NCBI GenBank assembly: GCA_045616485.1
Contig: JAZLGU010000040.1
Span: forward strand, 1 to 22,701
DNA from: RGIG3528 sp045616485
GTDB lineage: Bacteria; Bacillota; Clostridia; Lachnospirales; Lachnospiraceae
DNA length: 22,701 bases
Direction: 5' to 3'
A model generated the notes under the pieces. It ran no database searches and was not told the origin of the DNA. It saw nothing but the letters and a program-made list of their open reading frames with translations. Within the stretch, counting starts at the first letter, position 1, and every line of letters starts with the position of its first letter. A program made the translations under genes and the position numbers. Positions 6,664 through 14,724 of this stretch are shown piece after piece.

Positions 6664-8292
6664 ATGGCAATGATAGTTCAACACAACTTAACAGCTATGA
6701 ACACCAATCGTCAGCTTGGTATATCCACCGGAAATCTTGCTAAAAGCACAGAAAAACTTTCTTCCGGATATAGAATAAATCGTGCCGCTGATGATGCAGC
6801 AGGACTGGCCATTTCTGAAAAAATGCGTAGCCAGATCAGAGGTCTTTCACAGGCTTCTTCTAATGCTGCTGATGGCATTTCACTTATTCAGACTGCAGAG
6901 GGTGCATTAGCAGAATCCCATTCTATTCTTCAAAGAATGCGTGAGTTGGCAGTCCAGGCAGCAAATGGCACCGAAACCGACTCTGACCGCAGCAATATTC
7001 AGGATGAGGTGGAACAGCTCCAGGAGGAATTGGACCGCATAGCCTCAGACACTGAATTTAACACCATGAACCTTTTGGACGGCTCCCTTTCATCCGGTGG
7101 AAAGATGACCTCTTCAGGCCCTAAATTCGGTAATTACGATGAAGGTCTCAGAGCTTTCATTACTTCCTCTATCGGTGGTGTAAAAGTAACCGTAACTACA
7201 GGTGCTACCCTGGGCGGCGAAAGCGGTATCTGGTCTACTGACGGCAAAACACTGAATCTGAATCTTACAGAAAATCATACCTACAGTCAGCAGGACATTG
7301 ATAACCTTATTAAAAATGCAAAGCAGGAAGATTCAACTGCTACAGGCACACCTGCCGAAATAAAAGTTTCTCTTAAATACAATAATTTCACTGCTACCAC
7401 CACCACCGGTGCAGAAACAAGAGCCGGCATAAAGTCTTCTACGGCAGGTTACATTACTCTGACCACCGCTGAAGGTTCATTTGTAGGCGCCAATCAGATT
7501 ATGCTTACCAAAAAGCGTTACGGCTATGATGAAGTATGTCTCCATACAGTAACTTTTGATGCAAAGCCCGGCGAAGAAAAATGTATTTTGGTAGACCCCC
7601 TCAACTACAATGCTGCAGGTAATGCCTCAGATGCCAACCATTATGAAGTACATCTGGCATCCGGTGTAGAATACACAGAAGCAGATTTGGAAAAAGTCCT
7701 GGCTAAGGGCGGTCTTTACGTAGATGTAGATTTGAAAAGTAATGATCCCGACGAGCCCAACACCTTATTTATCACAAGCAAAAATGTTGCAATCGGTGGT
7801 CTTCCCTGGAGACTTACAGGAGGTGCTGGTCTTGGAGATGACGATGCCTTTGACGGTGAAGCCAAGTATGATGGTATGCCTTCCGGCGATGGTGGCATGA
7901 TACTTCAGATTGGTGCCAACGAAGGTCAGACCATAAGCTTCTCCATTGAGGACATGTCTGCTGCTGCTCTGGGCGTTACCAAAAGCTCTGTAAATGTGGC
8001 CAGTCAGGATAAAGCCTCCTCATCCATTTCCCGCATAGACGATGCTATTCAGCTGGTGTCCAAACAGCGTGCTTTACTTGGTGCGGTACAGAATCGTCTG
8101 GAACACACCATCAGCAATCTGGACAATACAGCTGAAAATCTCCAGTCTGCAGAGTCCACAGTACGTGACGTAGACATGGCTGAAGAAATGGTAACATTTA
8201 GCAAGTATAATATTTTACAGCAGGCAGGCCAGTCAATGCTTACACAGGCCAACCAGTCCACTCAGGGCGTTCTCTCACTGATTCAGGGCTAA
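6664..8292 (+). CDS. Flagellin, with large central variable domain
   Basis: The filament subunit, exported through the flagellar type III system. The 542 residues exceed the roughly 300 of B. subtilis Hag. The conserved N-terminal D0/D1 region (about 1-145) has IVQHNLTAMNTNRQL, KLSSGYRINRAADDAAGLAI and TEFNTMNLLDGS. The conserved C-terminal D1/D0 region (about 440-542) includes DKASSSISRIDDAI and VDMAEEMVTFSKYNILQQAG. The roughly 290 residues between are Thr/Gly/Asp-rich and variable, and would form the surface-exposed D2/D3 domains. AAGGGG lies 8 bases before the ATG, behind a sigma-D promoter. The gene probably shares a transcript with the FliK-like gene 12 bases downstream. The usual symbol would be hag or fliC, but copy number in this genome cannot be known from here. 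Confidence 0.96.
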   Translation: MAMIVQHNLTAMNTNRQLGISTGNLAKSTEKLSSGYRINRAADDAAGLAISEKMRSQIRGLSQASSNAADGISLIQTAEGALAESHSILQRMRELAVQAANGTETDSDRSNIQDEVEQLQEELDRIASDTEFNTMNLLDGSLSSGGKMTSSGPKFGNYDEGLRAFITSSIGGVKVTVTTGATLGGESGIWSTDGKTLNLNLTENHTYSQQDIDNLIKNAKQEDSTATGTPAEIKVSLKYNNFTATTTTGAETRAGIKSSTAGYITLTTAEGSFVGANQIMLTKKRYGYDEVCLHTVTFDAKPGEEKCILVDPLNYNAAGNASDANHYEVHLASGVEYTEADLEKVLAKGGLYVDVDLKSNDPDEPNTLFITSKNVAIGGLPWRLTGGAGLGDDDAFDGEAKYDGMPSGDGGMILQIGANEGQTISFSIEDMSAAALGVTKSSVNVASQDKASSSISRIDDAIQLVSKQRALLGAVQNRLEHTISNLDNTAENLQSAESTVRDVDMAEEMVTFSKYNILQQAGQSMLTQANQSTQGVLSLIQG

Positions 8293-8304
8293 TAAAGGAT
8301 AAAT

Positions 8305-9831
8305 ATGTCTATATTTGAGAACATTGCAATAAATATGAATATGCCAAAAAATACTTCCGGTACCGACAAGGCTACCGGAAGTATTAATAATGTCAAAAAT
8401 GAATTATTAAAGGATATGGCATTAAAGCTTCTTAACGCCTTGGAAAACGGTGACTCTGCTACCCATCTGGAATTAAAGGCCCAAGTCCAGGACATAATGC
8501 AAAATCAGCTGATGCTGACTCTTCCCGATGGATCTGTTATATCCGGTCGCACCGACACTCTTCTCCCTCTTTCCATAGGAGATACTGCCACTTTCAATGT
8601 CTCCATGTCCACTGACGGCAAGATTGTCCTGAGCCTGGCTGCAGATGAATCCACAGCAGAAAAAGAAAATCGGATTTCTATAGATAATCCTTTGGTAAAA
8701 AGGGCTTTAAGCGCCGCCAATATCCCTATAAATCCCAGATCTCTTTCCGTCACTGCTGAGCTGTTAAATGCAGGCCAGTCAGTAAGTACTGATAACATAA
8801 GAAAATTCATTACATTGTCTCATAAAAATCCCGACATTCCAGTCAAGGAACTGGTGCTTTTATCAGCCAATAAAATTCCATTGACTCCGGAAAATCTCCA
8901 GGCTTTTAAAGAAATCTCCAATGGCAGCACTGTATGGGAAACTACCGCATCATCTCCCGCTGTTACAGGTCCTGTGCCGGAAATCATTAAGGACTTTGCA
9001 GCCACTACTTTGGATGCTGCTCCCAGTGCCGGCCCGGATGCTATGCCAAAGCCTCCTACCACTCCCGCACAGACTGCTATGCCGGAGCCTGCCACTACTT
9101 CTGCACAGGCTGCTGCACCGGAGCCTGCCACTACTTCTGCACAGGCTGCTGCGCCGGAGTCTGCTACCACTTCCGCACAGGCTACGCCTGTATCTCATTT
9201 TTTCCCTTCTATTGAGCCAAAGGATTTTAATGAAGAAGCTGTTAAAAGCTTCTATAATTATTTAAATAAAACAGGTAGTAGCACTGCTGCCCCTAAAAAG
9301 GCTCCCTCAACGCCACTACCTGCTGACAATATTCCTAACAAAGAAACTACTGAACTTTTGGAAAAAAGCCTGAATAATGCTCCTGCTCCTGCAACCGTCG
9401 CTGATAAACTTCAGTTAATGCAGGACATAAACAACATTTTCCCTTTTATCCAGATCCCCGTAAAACTCCAGGAGGAAAATGCCAAAGGTGAACTGTATGT
9501 TTTCGAAAAAAGGAAAAAGTACCATCCGGACGAGCCGTTAACAGCCGTGCTCCACTTAGAGCTTGAGCATCTCGGCACCACCGATATAAAAGTAACTCTT
9601 CTTAACAGTAAGGTAACAGCATACTTTGAAGTCTTTGACGATAAAGCGGCAAACATCTTCAAAGAAGAAATCCCCGCTTTATCCCAACGTCTCAAAGCTT
9701 TAGGCTTTACCCTGGACTCTGATTTTAAGGTGCGAGAAGCTGAAAATAATGACAAGCCTCTGCTTTACCAGTTTTTAGAAGCCCATTCACCTAAAGCCTA
9801 CAGCAGATACACCTTTGATGTTCACGCATAA
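8305..9831 (+). CDS. FliK-like flagellar hook-length control protein
   Basis: A 508-residue protein. The N-terminal 200 residues contain a compact beta-type segment (LMLTLPDGSVISGRTD, LPLSIGDTATFNV). The middle is Pro/Ala/Thr-rich and carries four 36-bp repeats (residues 245-292). The C-terminal part (about 385-480) has the layout of the FliK C-terminal (Flg_hook) domain: a hydrophobic strand ending in ELEHLGTTDIKVTLL, then AYFEVFDDKAANIFKEEI, then SQRLKALGFTL. In FliK this domain switches export specificity from hook to filament. AAAGGA lies 5 bases before the ATG. Its place behind flagellin is unusual, because fliK normally sits in the basal-body and hook operon. It could be a second FliK or a FliK-fold protein with another role; family placement rests on pattern, not on a search. 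Confidence 0.6.
   Translation: MSIFENIAINMNMPKNTSGTDKATGSINNVKNELLKDMALKLLNALENGDSATHLELKAQVQDIMQNQLMLTLPDGSVISGRTDTLLPLSIGDTATFNVSMSTDGKIVLSLAADESTAEKENRISIDNPLVKRALSAANIPINPRSLSVTAELLNAGQSVSTDNIRKFITLSHKNPDIPVKELVLLSANKIPLTPENLQAFKEISNGSTVWETTASSPAVTGPVPEIIKDFAATTLDAAPSAGPDAMPKPPTTPAQTAMPEPATTSAQAAAPEPATTSAQAAAPESATTSAQATPVSHFFPSIEPKDFNEEAVKSFYNYLNKTGSSTAAPKKAPSTPLPADNIPNKETTELLEKSLNNAPAPATVADKLQLMQDINNIFPFIQIPVKLQEENAKGELYVFEKRKKYHPDEPLTAVLHLELEHLGTTDIKVTLLNSKVTAYFEVFDDKAANIFKEEIPALSQRLKALGFTLDSDFKVREAENNDKPLLYQFLEAHSPKAYSRYTFDVHA
9037..9180 (+). repeat. Four tandem 36-bp in-frame repeats
   Basis: Units at 9037-9072, 9073-9108, 9109-9144 and 9145-9180 each end in GCACAG and encode a 12-residue repeat of the form AAAPEPATTSAQ. 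Units 2 and 3 share an unbroken run of at least 28 identical bases; the outer copies have diverged. They form a flexible linker in the FliK-like protein and could change copy number by slippage. Confidence 0.9.
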
Positions 9832-9837
9832 TTACAA

Positions 9838-12800
9838 TTAAATGCCTGCTATATAAAATTCGAAATGAAGGGGCTTGTCACCCGGGATGCGATACTGTTC
9901 ATGAACAGGTGCTCCCCATGAATCGTCACCGCCTACGCCCATTTGCTTAAGATTTACACGAACTATAGTATAGTGTACATCAGGAAGCTCATAGTAATGC
10001 TTTGCATTCTCCATCTCATGAGGTGTATATGGAAGTACGTTCACTTCGATGCTGTCACCTGCAATCATAAGTCCATGACCATTACTGTCTGTAACAGCCA
10101 TAAATCTTACGCCTGTACGATTACCACATTCCTGAGGCATAAGATAAGGAGTAACATTTTCAGATGCCAAAAATTCATACTGGGAGTACTTCGCACCTCT
10201 GCTTCTGTCTGAGTAACATTCCTCGGGGCCATTACCTAAATACTGTACGTATTCGTAATCAGCAGGTATGGTAAACATCATACCAAATTCAGGCATGCAT
10301 GGTGCTCCTTCGATACCTGCATAGTCCATGGATACCTTGATGATACCATTATCCTGCACTTCGTAGCTTACCTTTACAAAATTATCCTTGGCAAAGCCTG
10401 CAAACATATAATTCATTTCTGCAGTAACAGGTGTAGTCTTTTTCTTGGTAAGATTACTCTTAACTACGCCATTATACATGGATGCCAGCTTCCACTGACC
10501 GCTGTAAAGTGGCATACGGCTACCCATATCATTATCCACAGGCGCTCTCCAGAAATTTGGCTTTGGTGGAATTGAAAGCATTTCCTTACCATTCACCTTC
10601 ATGGAAATAAAGCCCTTTTGCTCTTTTGCAAAAATATACTTGAAGCCTGCGCCTTCAACAGCATAGTTAAAATCACAGTCTATTACTTCCGGCTTATTCA
10701 TCTGAGGGTCCAGATAGGATTTCATCATATTGAGTCCCACCAGAGTAACGCTTGGATTAAACTGCTTTTCACCAAAGGCTATCTCATAGCCTTCTTCGCC
10801 CCAGAGGGTGTCTTCTGTAAGTAAAAATGCCACATTAACGTTTACTTCGTCTGTCTTCTTGCCTACTTTTCTAAGGGGCAGCTTTACTGTATCTCCGGGA
10901 GCACAATCTACTTCCAAGCTCTCCATCTTCACCACCTCACCATTTACAGAATATGTAACTACACACTCATATTCATTTGTGTCAGTGAAAAGATTGTAAT
11001 TGGTAATAGTAGCTTCGCCCTCATTTACATCTACTTTAATATTCTGGTAAAGGAATTTTACATCCTGCATCTTCGGGCTGTTACTTCTGTCTGCAAAAAC
11101 AATACCATCTCCACAGAAGTTGTAATCGTTTGGCCTGTCATCAAAGTCGCCACCATACATAATGGTCTCTACGCCGTAACGGTCTTTTTTAATAAAGGCC
11201 TGATCGATATAGTCCCAAATAAAGCCGCCCTGATAACGAGGATTGGTATGGGAAAGCTCTGTGTACTCATCCATATTGCCCAGAGAATTGCCCATTGCAT
11301 GCATATATTCACAGCAAATAAAAGGCTTTTCAGGATGCTCCTTTAAAAATCTCTCGATATCCCATGGCTTCGGATACATCTGGCTTTCCACATCAGAGGT
11401 AGCATTGTAACTTCTGTCATGGCAGATACCCTCGTAGTGAACAAGACGGGTATTATCGCGATTTCTAAAAGCTTCGGACATAAGGAAAATATTTTTTCCA
11501 CCAAAGCTTTCATTACCACAGGACCAGAAAACGATAGCAGGATGATTTTTATCTCTCTCCTGAACAGACTTTACTCTGTCAAGCACCACTTTTGTCCATT
11601 TAGGATTATCCTTCGGCAAAATGTACTTTGGATCACAGTCAGGTTTACTCCAGGTACCATGAGTCTCCAGATTACATTCATCGATAATATAAAGACCATA
11701 CTCATCAGCCAGATCATAAAGGAAAGTCTGATCCGGATAATGGCAGGTACGGATAGCATTAATATTATGGCGTTTCATATTAATAATATCCAAAAGTGTA
11801 TCTTCATATGAAACAGTACGTCCTGTATCGCAGCTCATTTCATGACGGTTCACGCCGTTAAATACAATACGCTTACCATTAATCTTAAGTAAACCATCTT
11901 CCAGCTTAAATTCACGGAAGCCTGCTCTTGAAGTAACTACTTCGCATACCTTTCCACTTTCATCCTTTACGGTGAAGGTTAAAGTATACAGATTTGGCTT
12001 TTCCGCACTCCAAAGCTCTACAAAATCAAATTTTACTTTTTTCTTAATAATGCCATTCTTATTAAGCTTTCCCTTAATCTCAATGCCATCTTCTGAAATA
12101 CATGGTCCTTCAACAGAAAGGATAATATCTGCATTTTCTGCACCTACTACCTTAATTTCCATATCCAGAACACCGTTCATGTAATCATCTACAGGAAGAG
12201 CCTTTATAAACATATCTTCAATATGTACTTCAGGAACAGATACCAGATTTACATTACGGAAAATACCGGAAAATCTGAAGAAATCCTGATCCTCCAGCCA
12301 GGAGCTGGTGCAATACTTATATACCTGTACAGCCAGGCGATTGACACCATCTACATTCAGGTCTTCTGTCACGTCAAATTCATGAGTAGTAAAGGAATCC
12401 TCTGAATATCCTACAAAATTACCATTCATGTACACTGCAAAAGCTGCTTCCACGCCTTCAAAAGAAACATATATTCTTTCGTCACGCATAGCCTTTGGTA
12501 CTACAAAATCCTTTACATAGGAAGCTGTAGGATTGCTCTTTACAGGTACCTGACCACTTTTTAATGACTCATGACCATCCCAGGGGTACTGTACATTTAC
12601 GTAAACAGGCTCTCCATATCCCTGCATCTGAATAGGGAGCGGCACAGTAACATCATCAAAATAAGACACATCTGTATCAGGCTTTTCAAAGCCTGCTGGC
12701 AGACATGAAAGATTCTTTGAATAAAACATCTTCCAGGTACCATTAAGGCTTTCCTTGAAAGAGGACTTATTTTCCTCCGCTTCCTTAACGTCTCTGAAGT

Positions 12801-12879
12801 ACTCGTGGCTACTGTGAGCTTCTCTTCTGTTCACGCCAAACATTTCCGGGTCTGTAAGCCATTTTAAATCCATCTGCAT
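9838..12879 (-). CDS. lacZ: Beta-galactosidase, glycoside hydrolase family 2 (LacZ type)
   Basis: A 1013-residue cytoplasmic enzyme that hydrolyses terminal beta-galactosides such as lactose; E. coli LacZ has 1023. The domain order fits: sugar-binding domain (about 40-215), immunoglobulin-like domain (220-320), TIM barrel (325-610) and a C-terminal beta-sandwich (from about 720). The general acid/base is E457 in FWSCGNES and the nucleophile E524 in ICCEYMHAMGN. The barrel opening reads IVFNGVNRHE, and HNINAIRTCHYPDQ follows. No signal peptide is present. AAAGGAG lies 8 bases before ATG 12879. It is the last gene of a five-gene operon starting with the PHP gene and converges on the FliK-like gene with only 6 bases between stops. 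Confidence 0.95.
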   Translation of the reverse strand: MQMDLKWLTDPEMFGVNRREAHSSHEYFRDVKEAEENKSSFKESLNGTWKMFYSKNLSCLPAGFEKPDTDVSYFDDVTVPLPIQMQGYGEPVYVNVQYPWDGHESLKSGQVPVKSNPTASYVKDFVVPKAMRDERIYVSFEGVEAAFAVYMNGNFVGYSEDSFTTHEFDVTEDLNVDGVNRLAVQVYKYCTSSWLEDQDFFRFSGIFRNVNLVSVPEVHIEDMFIKALPVDDYMNGVLDMEIKVVGAENADIILSVEGPCISEDGIEIKGKLNKNGIIKKKVKFDFVELWSAEKPNLYTLTFTVKDESGKVCEVVTSRAGFREFKLEDGLLKINGKRIVFNGVNRHEMSCDTGRTVSYEDTLLDIINMKRHNINAIRTCHYPDQTFLYDLADEYGLYIIDECNLETHGTWSKPDCDPKYILPKDNPKWTKVVLDRVKSVQERDKNHPAIVFWSCGNESFGGKNIFLMSEAFRNRDNTRLVHYEGICHDRSYNATSDVESQMYPKPWDIERFLKEHPEKPFICCEYMHAMGNSLGNMDEYTELSHTNPRYQGGFIWDYIDQAFIKKDRYGVETIMYGGDFDDRPNDYNFCGDGIVFADRSNSPKMQDVKFLYQNIKVDVNEGEATITNYNLFTDTNEYECVVTYSVNGEVVKMESLEVDCAPGDTVKLPLRKVGKKTDEVNVNVAFLLTEDTLWGEEGYEIAFGEKQFNPSVTLVGLNMMKSYLDPQMNKPEVIDCDFNYAVEGAGFKYIFAKEQKGFISMKVNGKEMLSIPPKPNFWRAPVDNDMGSRMPLYSGQWKLASMYNGVVKSNLTKKKTTPVTAEMNYMFAGFAKDNFVKVSYEVQDNGIIKVSMDYAGIEGAPCMPEFGMMFTIPADYEYVQYLGNGPEECYSDRSRGAKYSQYEFLASENVTPYLMPQECGNRTGVRFMAVTDSNGHGLMIAGDSIEVNVLPYTPHEMENAKHYYELPDVHYTIVRVNLKQMGVGGDDSWGAPVHEQYRIPGDKPLHFEFYIAGI

Positions 12880-12902
12880 AGTTCATGCTCCTTTTGCAAC
12901 AT

Positions 12903-13247
12903 TTATTTTGTAAAACGTTTATTTAGTTCCTCGGGATCCAGCTCCCAATCCATAAGGAGCTTTTCCAAGGAATTATAACCAAATGAAAAATCAATATCGG
13001 AGACAGACAGTATATATCTTGCCTTCTCGCTCTTACCATCAGTAAGTCGCCTTACATATACGGTATACAGCTGATCCTCTATCTCCGCTTCACCTTTATA
13101 TCTGACTTTTTCAAATCCCACAGCTTCGGTATGCTGCAATTCCTTTTTTTCCGACTGAAAAGAATCCGGTCTGAAAAAACTTTCCGGCTTTTCCTCAGTA
13201 TCCAAAAGGTCGAATATACTAAGCTGCTCAGGCTTTTTTTCTCTCAT
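12903..13247 (-). CDS. Hypothetical small protein with a QLSIF motif near the N-terminus
   Basis: I do not recognise the family. I start it at ATG 13247, which shares a base with the stop of the upstream gene (TAATG) and has AGGGA 6 bases before it; another in-frame ATG at 13253 sits directly against AGGGA and is less likely. The 114 residues are soluble and charged. Near the N-terminus (EQLSIFDLL) is a sequence close to the bacterial sliding-clamp binding motif QL[S/D]LF. The C-terminal half looks like a small alpha/beta fold (YTVYVRRLTDGKSEKARYIL, then SLEKLLMDWELDPEELNKRF). It lies 23 bases upstream of lacZ and is in the same operon. Confidence 0.7.
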   Translation of the reverse strand: MREKKPEQLSIFDLLDTEEKPESFFRPDSFQSEKKELQHTEAVGFEKVRYKGEAEIEDQLYTVYVRRLTDGKSEKARYILSVSDIDFSFGYNSLEKLLMDWELDPEELNKRFTK

Positions 13248-13660
13248 TACCATTCCCTCTGTGCTTTAAAAAGACCTATGATAAACAGAATAAGAGCCAA
13301 TACCGCAAGGCCTGCTCCCACCATGTAGTAATACTTAACATATTTACTTACAGTCCCGTATATATCAAATACACCTTCCAGGAAGCTGCCCAGCATCAGG
13401 GTCACTATACCAAAATTGTACACGCTGTCCGTAAGGTCCCCAGGCATCAAGTAAATTGGTAATTTTATCAGTAAGACTCTGACGAAGCACCCTAACAGCA
13501 AGGGGTAAGCAAAGGCATATATCATGCTGTAAGAAATAACACCGTGAGAAAAATATTCATATATTCTTCCGGTGAGCCCCAGGAAAACAGCAATAAACAG
13601 CCATATATCAGCCCTTAGTCTTAATGTCTTTTTTATTTTTTTAGTAACCAATATAGACAA
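13247..13660 (-). CDS. Four-helix membrane protein of unknown function
   Basis: A 137-residue frame with four hydrophobic segments (about 19-36, 41-65, 83-102 and 109-131), a basic N-terminus (TKKIKKTLRLRAD) and no family I can name. The start codon at 13660 is TTG, not ATG, and overlaps the end of the phosphodiester glycosidase gene by 20 bases; AAAGGA lies about 12 bases before it, rather far. The first in-frame ATG would remove the first membrane helix, so TTG is more credible, though a nearby alternative such as the TTG three codons on cannot be excluded. It is translationally coupled to the next gene through TAATG at 13245-13249. Confidence 0.65.
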   Translation of the reverse strand: MSILVTKKIKKTLRLRADIWLFIAVFLGLTGRIYEYFSHGVISYSMIYAFAYPLLLGCFVRVLLIKLPIYLMPGDLTDSVYNFGIVTLMLGSFLEGVFDIYGTVSKYVKYYYMVGAGLAVLALILFIIGLFKAQREW

Positions 13661-14708
13661 TTTCTGTCAGATTCCTTTCTTCATATTTATGTCTTTGACC
13701 ACTATACGGCTTATTCTGAACCTTTCCGTCAAAAATCAGCTGTGAAGACTGACCTCCGTCCAGATTGTATAACCATACACATCCAGCCTGCTGACCGATT
13801 TTTATTAAGTCCTCGTAGCTGATGCCGGCATCAGTAGGCCTGTTTCTTCCATCCGCAACTATAAATACAAAATGCCCATTTTCTGTCTGTCCTATGGCAG
13901 TTCTTGGATGCGTACCATTCAAATCATTTTTATCAGATGTACATGTCACACGATTGTAGACTACCTTTCCGTCGTCCATAAGTACAGGGCCGAAAGAAAG
14001 CACATTCCACGCTCCCATATCAATAAGCTCCTGGCAGGAAACTTCCGTTTCATTTATGAATTTATGACTACCATCCGGAAATAGAACTAAGTCCTGTCTT
14101 TCCGTGCCTTTCTTCAAAGTAGCCCTTTCTTGTCGGTATACTGCACCGTTTCTTATAATATATCCCGGTGATTCCGCTCCCATATCTCCATTAATTGCTA
14201 TTAAGGCGTTATTGTTTTTAAATAGAGTCGCAGGCGCAGCAGTACTGCCTCCTTTGTAGGGAGATATCATAAATCTGTCAGGGTCAGACAGCTGAATATC
14301 CGCTACGTATACTGTAGAACCGTAATCATAGCCGGTATACCAGAATCTTACTACCTGAATAGCTGCAGTCGTATCTTTGTACTGGTAGATCACATCCACG
14401 CCTTCCGGTATCGGTGTAGGTGTACTGGTAGGTGTACTGGTAGGCGTACTTGTAGGTGTATTGGTAGGTGTATATGTAGGCTCCCCGGGCTTTACAGTAG
14501 GTAAAGGACTGGGAGTATCTGTAGGTAATGGTGTATCTGTAAGCTCCGGTATCTCTGACGGAGATGGCTTTGGTGGTCTTGAAACATAAATAATGTCTCC
14601 CGGATCATTACTTGAAATCAGATCCGGCTTAAATACATCCAGTAAAACATATACTGTTGCCGCTATCAAAAAAATATAATATATAATTGATATAACACGT
14701 TTATTCAT
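13641..14708 (-). CDS. Membrane-anchored phosphodiester glycosidase family protein (NAGPA domain)
   Basis: Taken from ATG 14708 (MNKRVISIIYYIF): 355 residues. Residues 5-24 form a signal anchor, 45-103 a Pro/Thr/Ser linker with PTSTPTST-type repeats, and 105-355 the catalytic domain. The latter has the hallmarks of the phosphodiester glycosidase (NAGPA) family: AINGDMG (171-177), HPRTAIG (267-273), VADGR (284-288) and YNLDGGQSS (314-322). Mammalian NAGPA removes GlcNAc from mannose-6-phosphodiester; bacterial members act on exopolysaccharide or wall phosphodiesters, with largely unknown substrates. It probably works outside the cell, unlike the PHP enzyme and beta-galactosidase of the same operon. 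The longer frame to 14786 overlaps the PHP gene and would bury the signal anchor. The ribosome site is weak. Confidence 0.87.
   Translation of the reverse strand: MNKRVISIIYYIFLIAATVYVLLDVFKPDLISSNDPGDIIYVSRPPKPSPSEIPELTDTPLPTDTPSPLPTVKPGEPTYTPTNTPTSTPTSTPTSTPTPIPEGVDVIYQYKDTTAAIQVVRFWYTGYDYGSTVYVADIQLSDPDRFMISPYKGGSTAAPATLFKNNNALIAINGDMGAESPGYIIRNGAVYRQERATLKKGTERQDLVLFPDGSHKFINETEVSCQELIDMGAWNVLSFGPVLMDDGKVVYNRVTCTSDKNDLNGTHPRTAIGQTENGHFVFIVADGRNRPTDAGISYEDLIKIGQQAGCVWLYNLDGGQSSQLIFDGKVQNKPYSGQRHKYEERNLTEIVYIGY
14419..14478 (-). repeat. Five tandem 12-bp repeats in the Thr/Pro linker
   Basis: Five successive 12-bp units resembling GGTGTACTGGTA (plus-strand reading) at 14419, 14431, 14443, 14455 and 14467. 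The first two are identical and the others differ at one or more positions. On the coding strand they specify the four-residue TPTS-type repeat of the linker. Copy number could vary between strains. Confidence 0.85.
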
Positions 14709-14724
14709 AACTATAAGTATACCA

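Noticed and set aside
9037..9180. Regular 36-bp spaced repeats, as in a CRISPR array
   Set aside because: The repeats are directly adjacent with no spacers, are in frame in the FliK-like gene and encode a 12-residue linker unit. No cas gene is near.
8820..9198. Long open frames on the minus strand opposite the FliK-like gene
   Set aside because: They arise from the Ala/Pro/Thr-rich repeats, give low-complexity protein (SLCRSSGRLR type) and have no ribosome site. The plus-strand frame is coherent from end to end.
12879..12903. Separate promoter for lacZ
   Set aside because: The 23-base gap to the preceding gene holds only the ribosome site AAAGGAG; there is no room for a promoter except inside the upstream gene.
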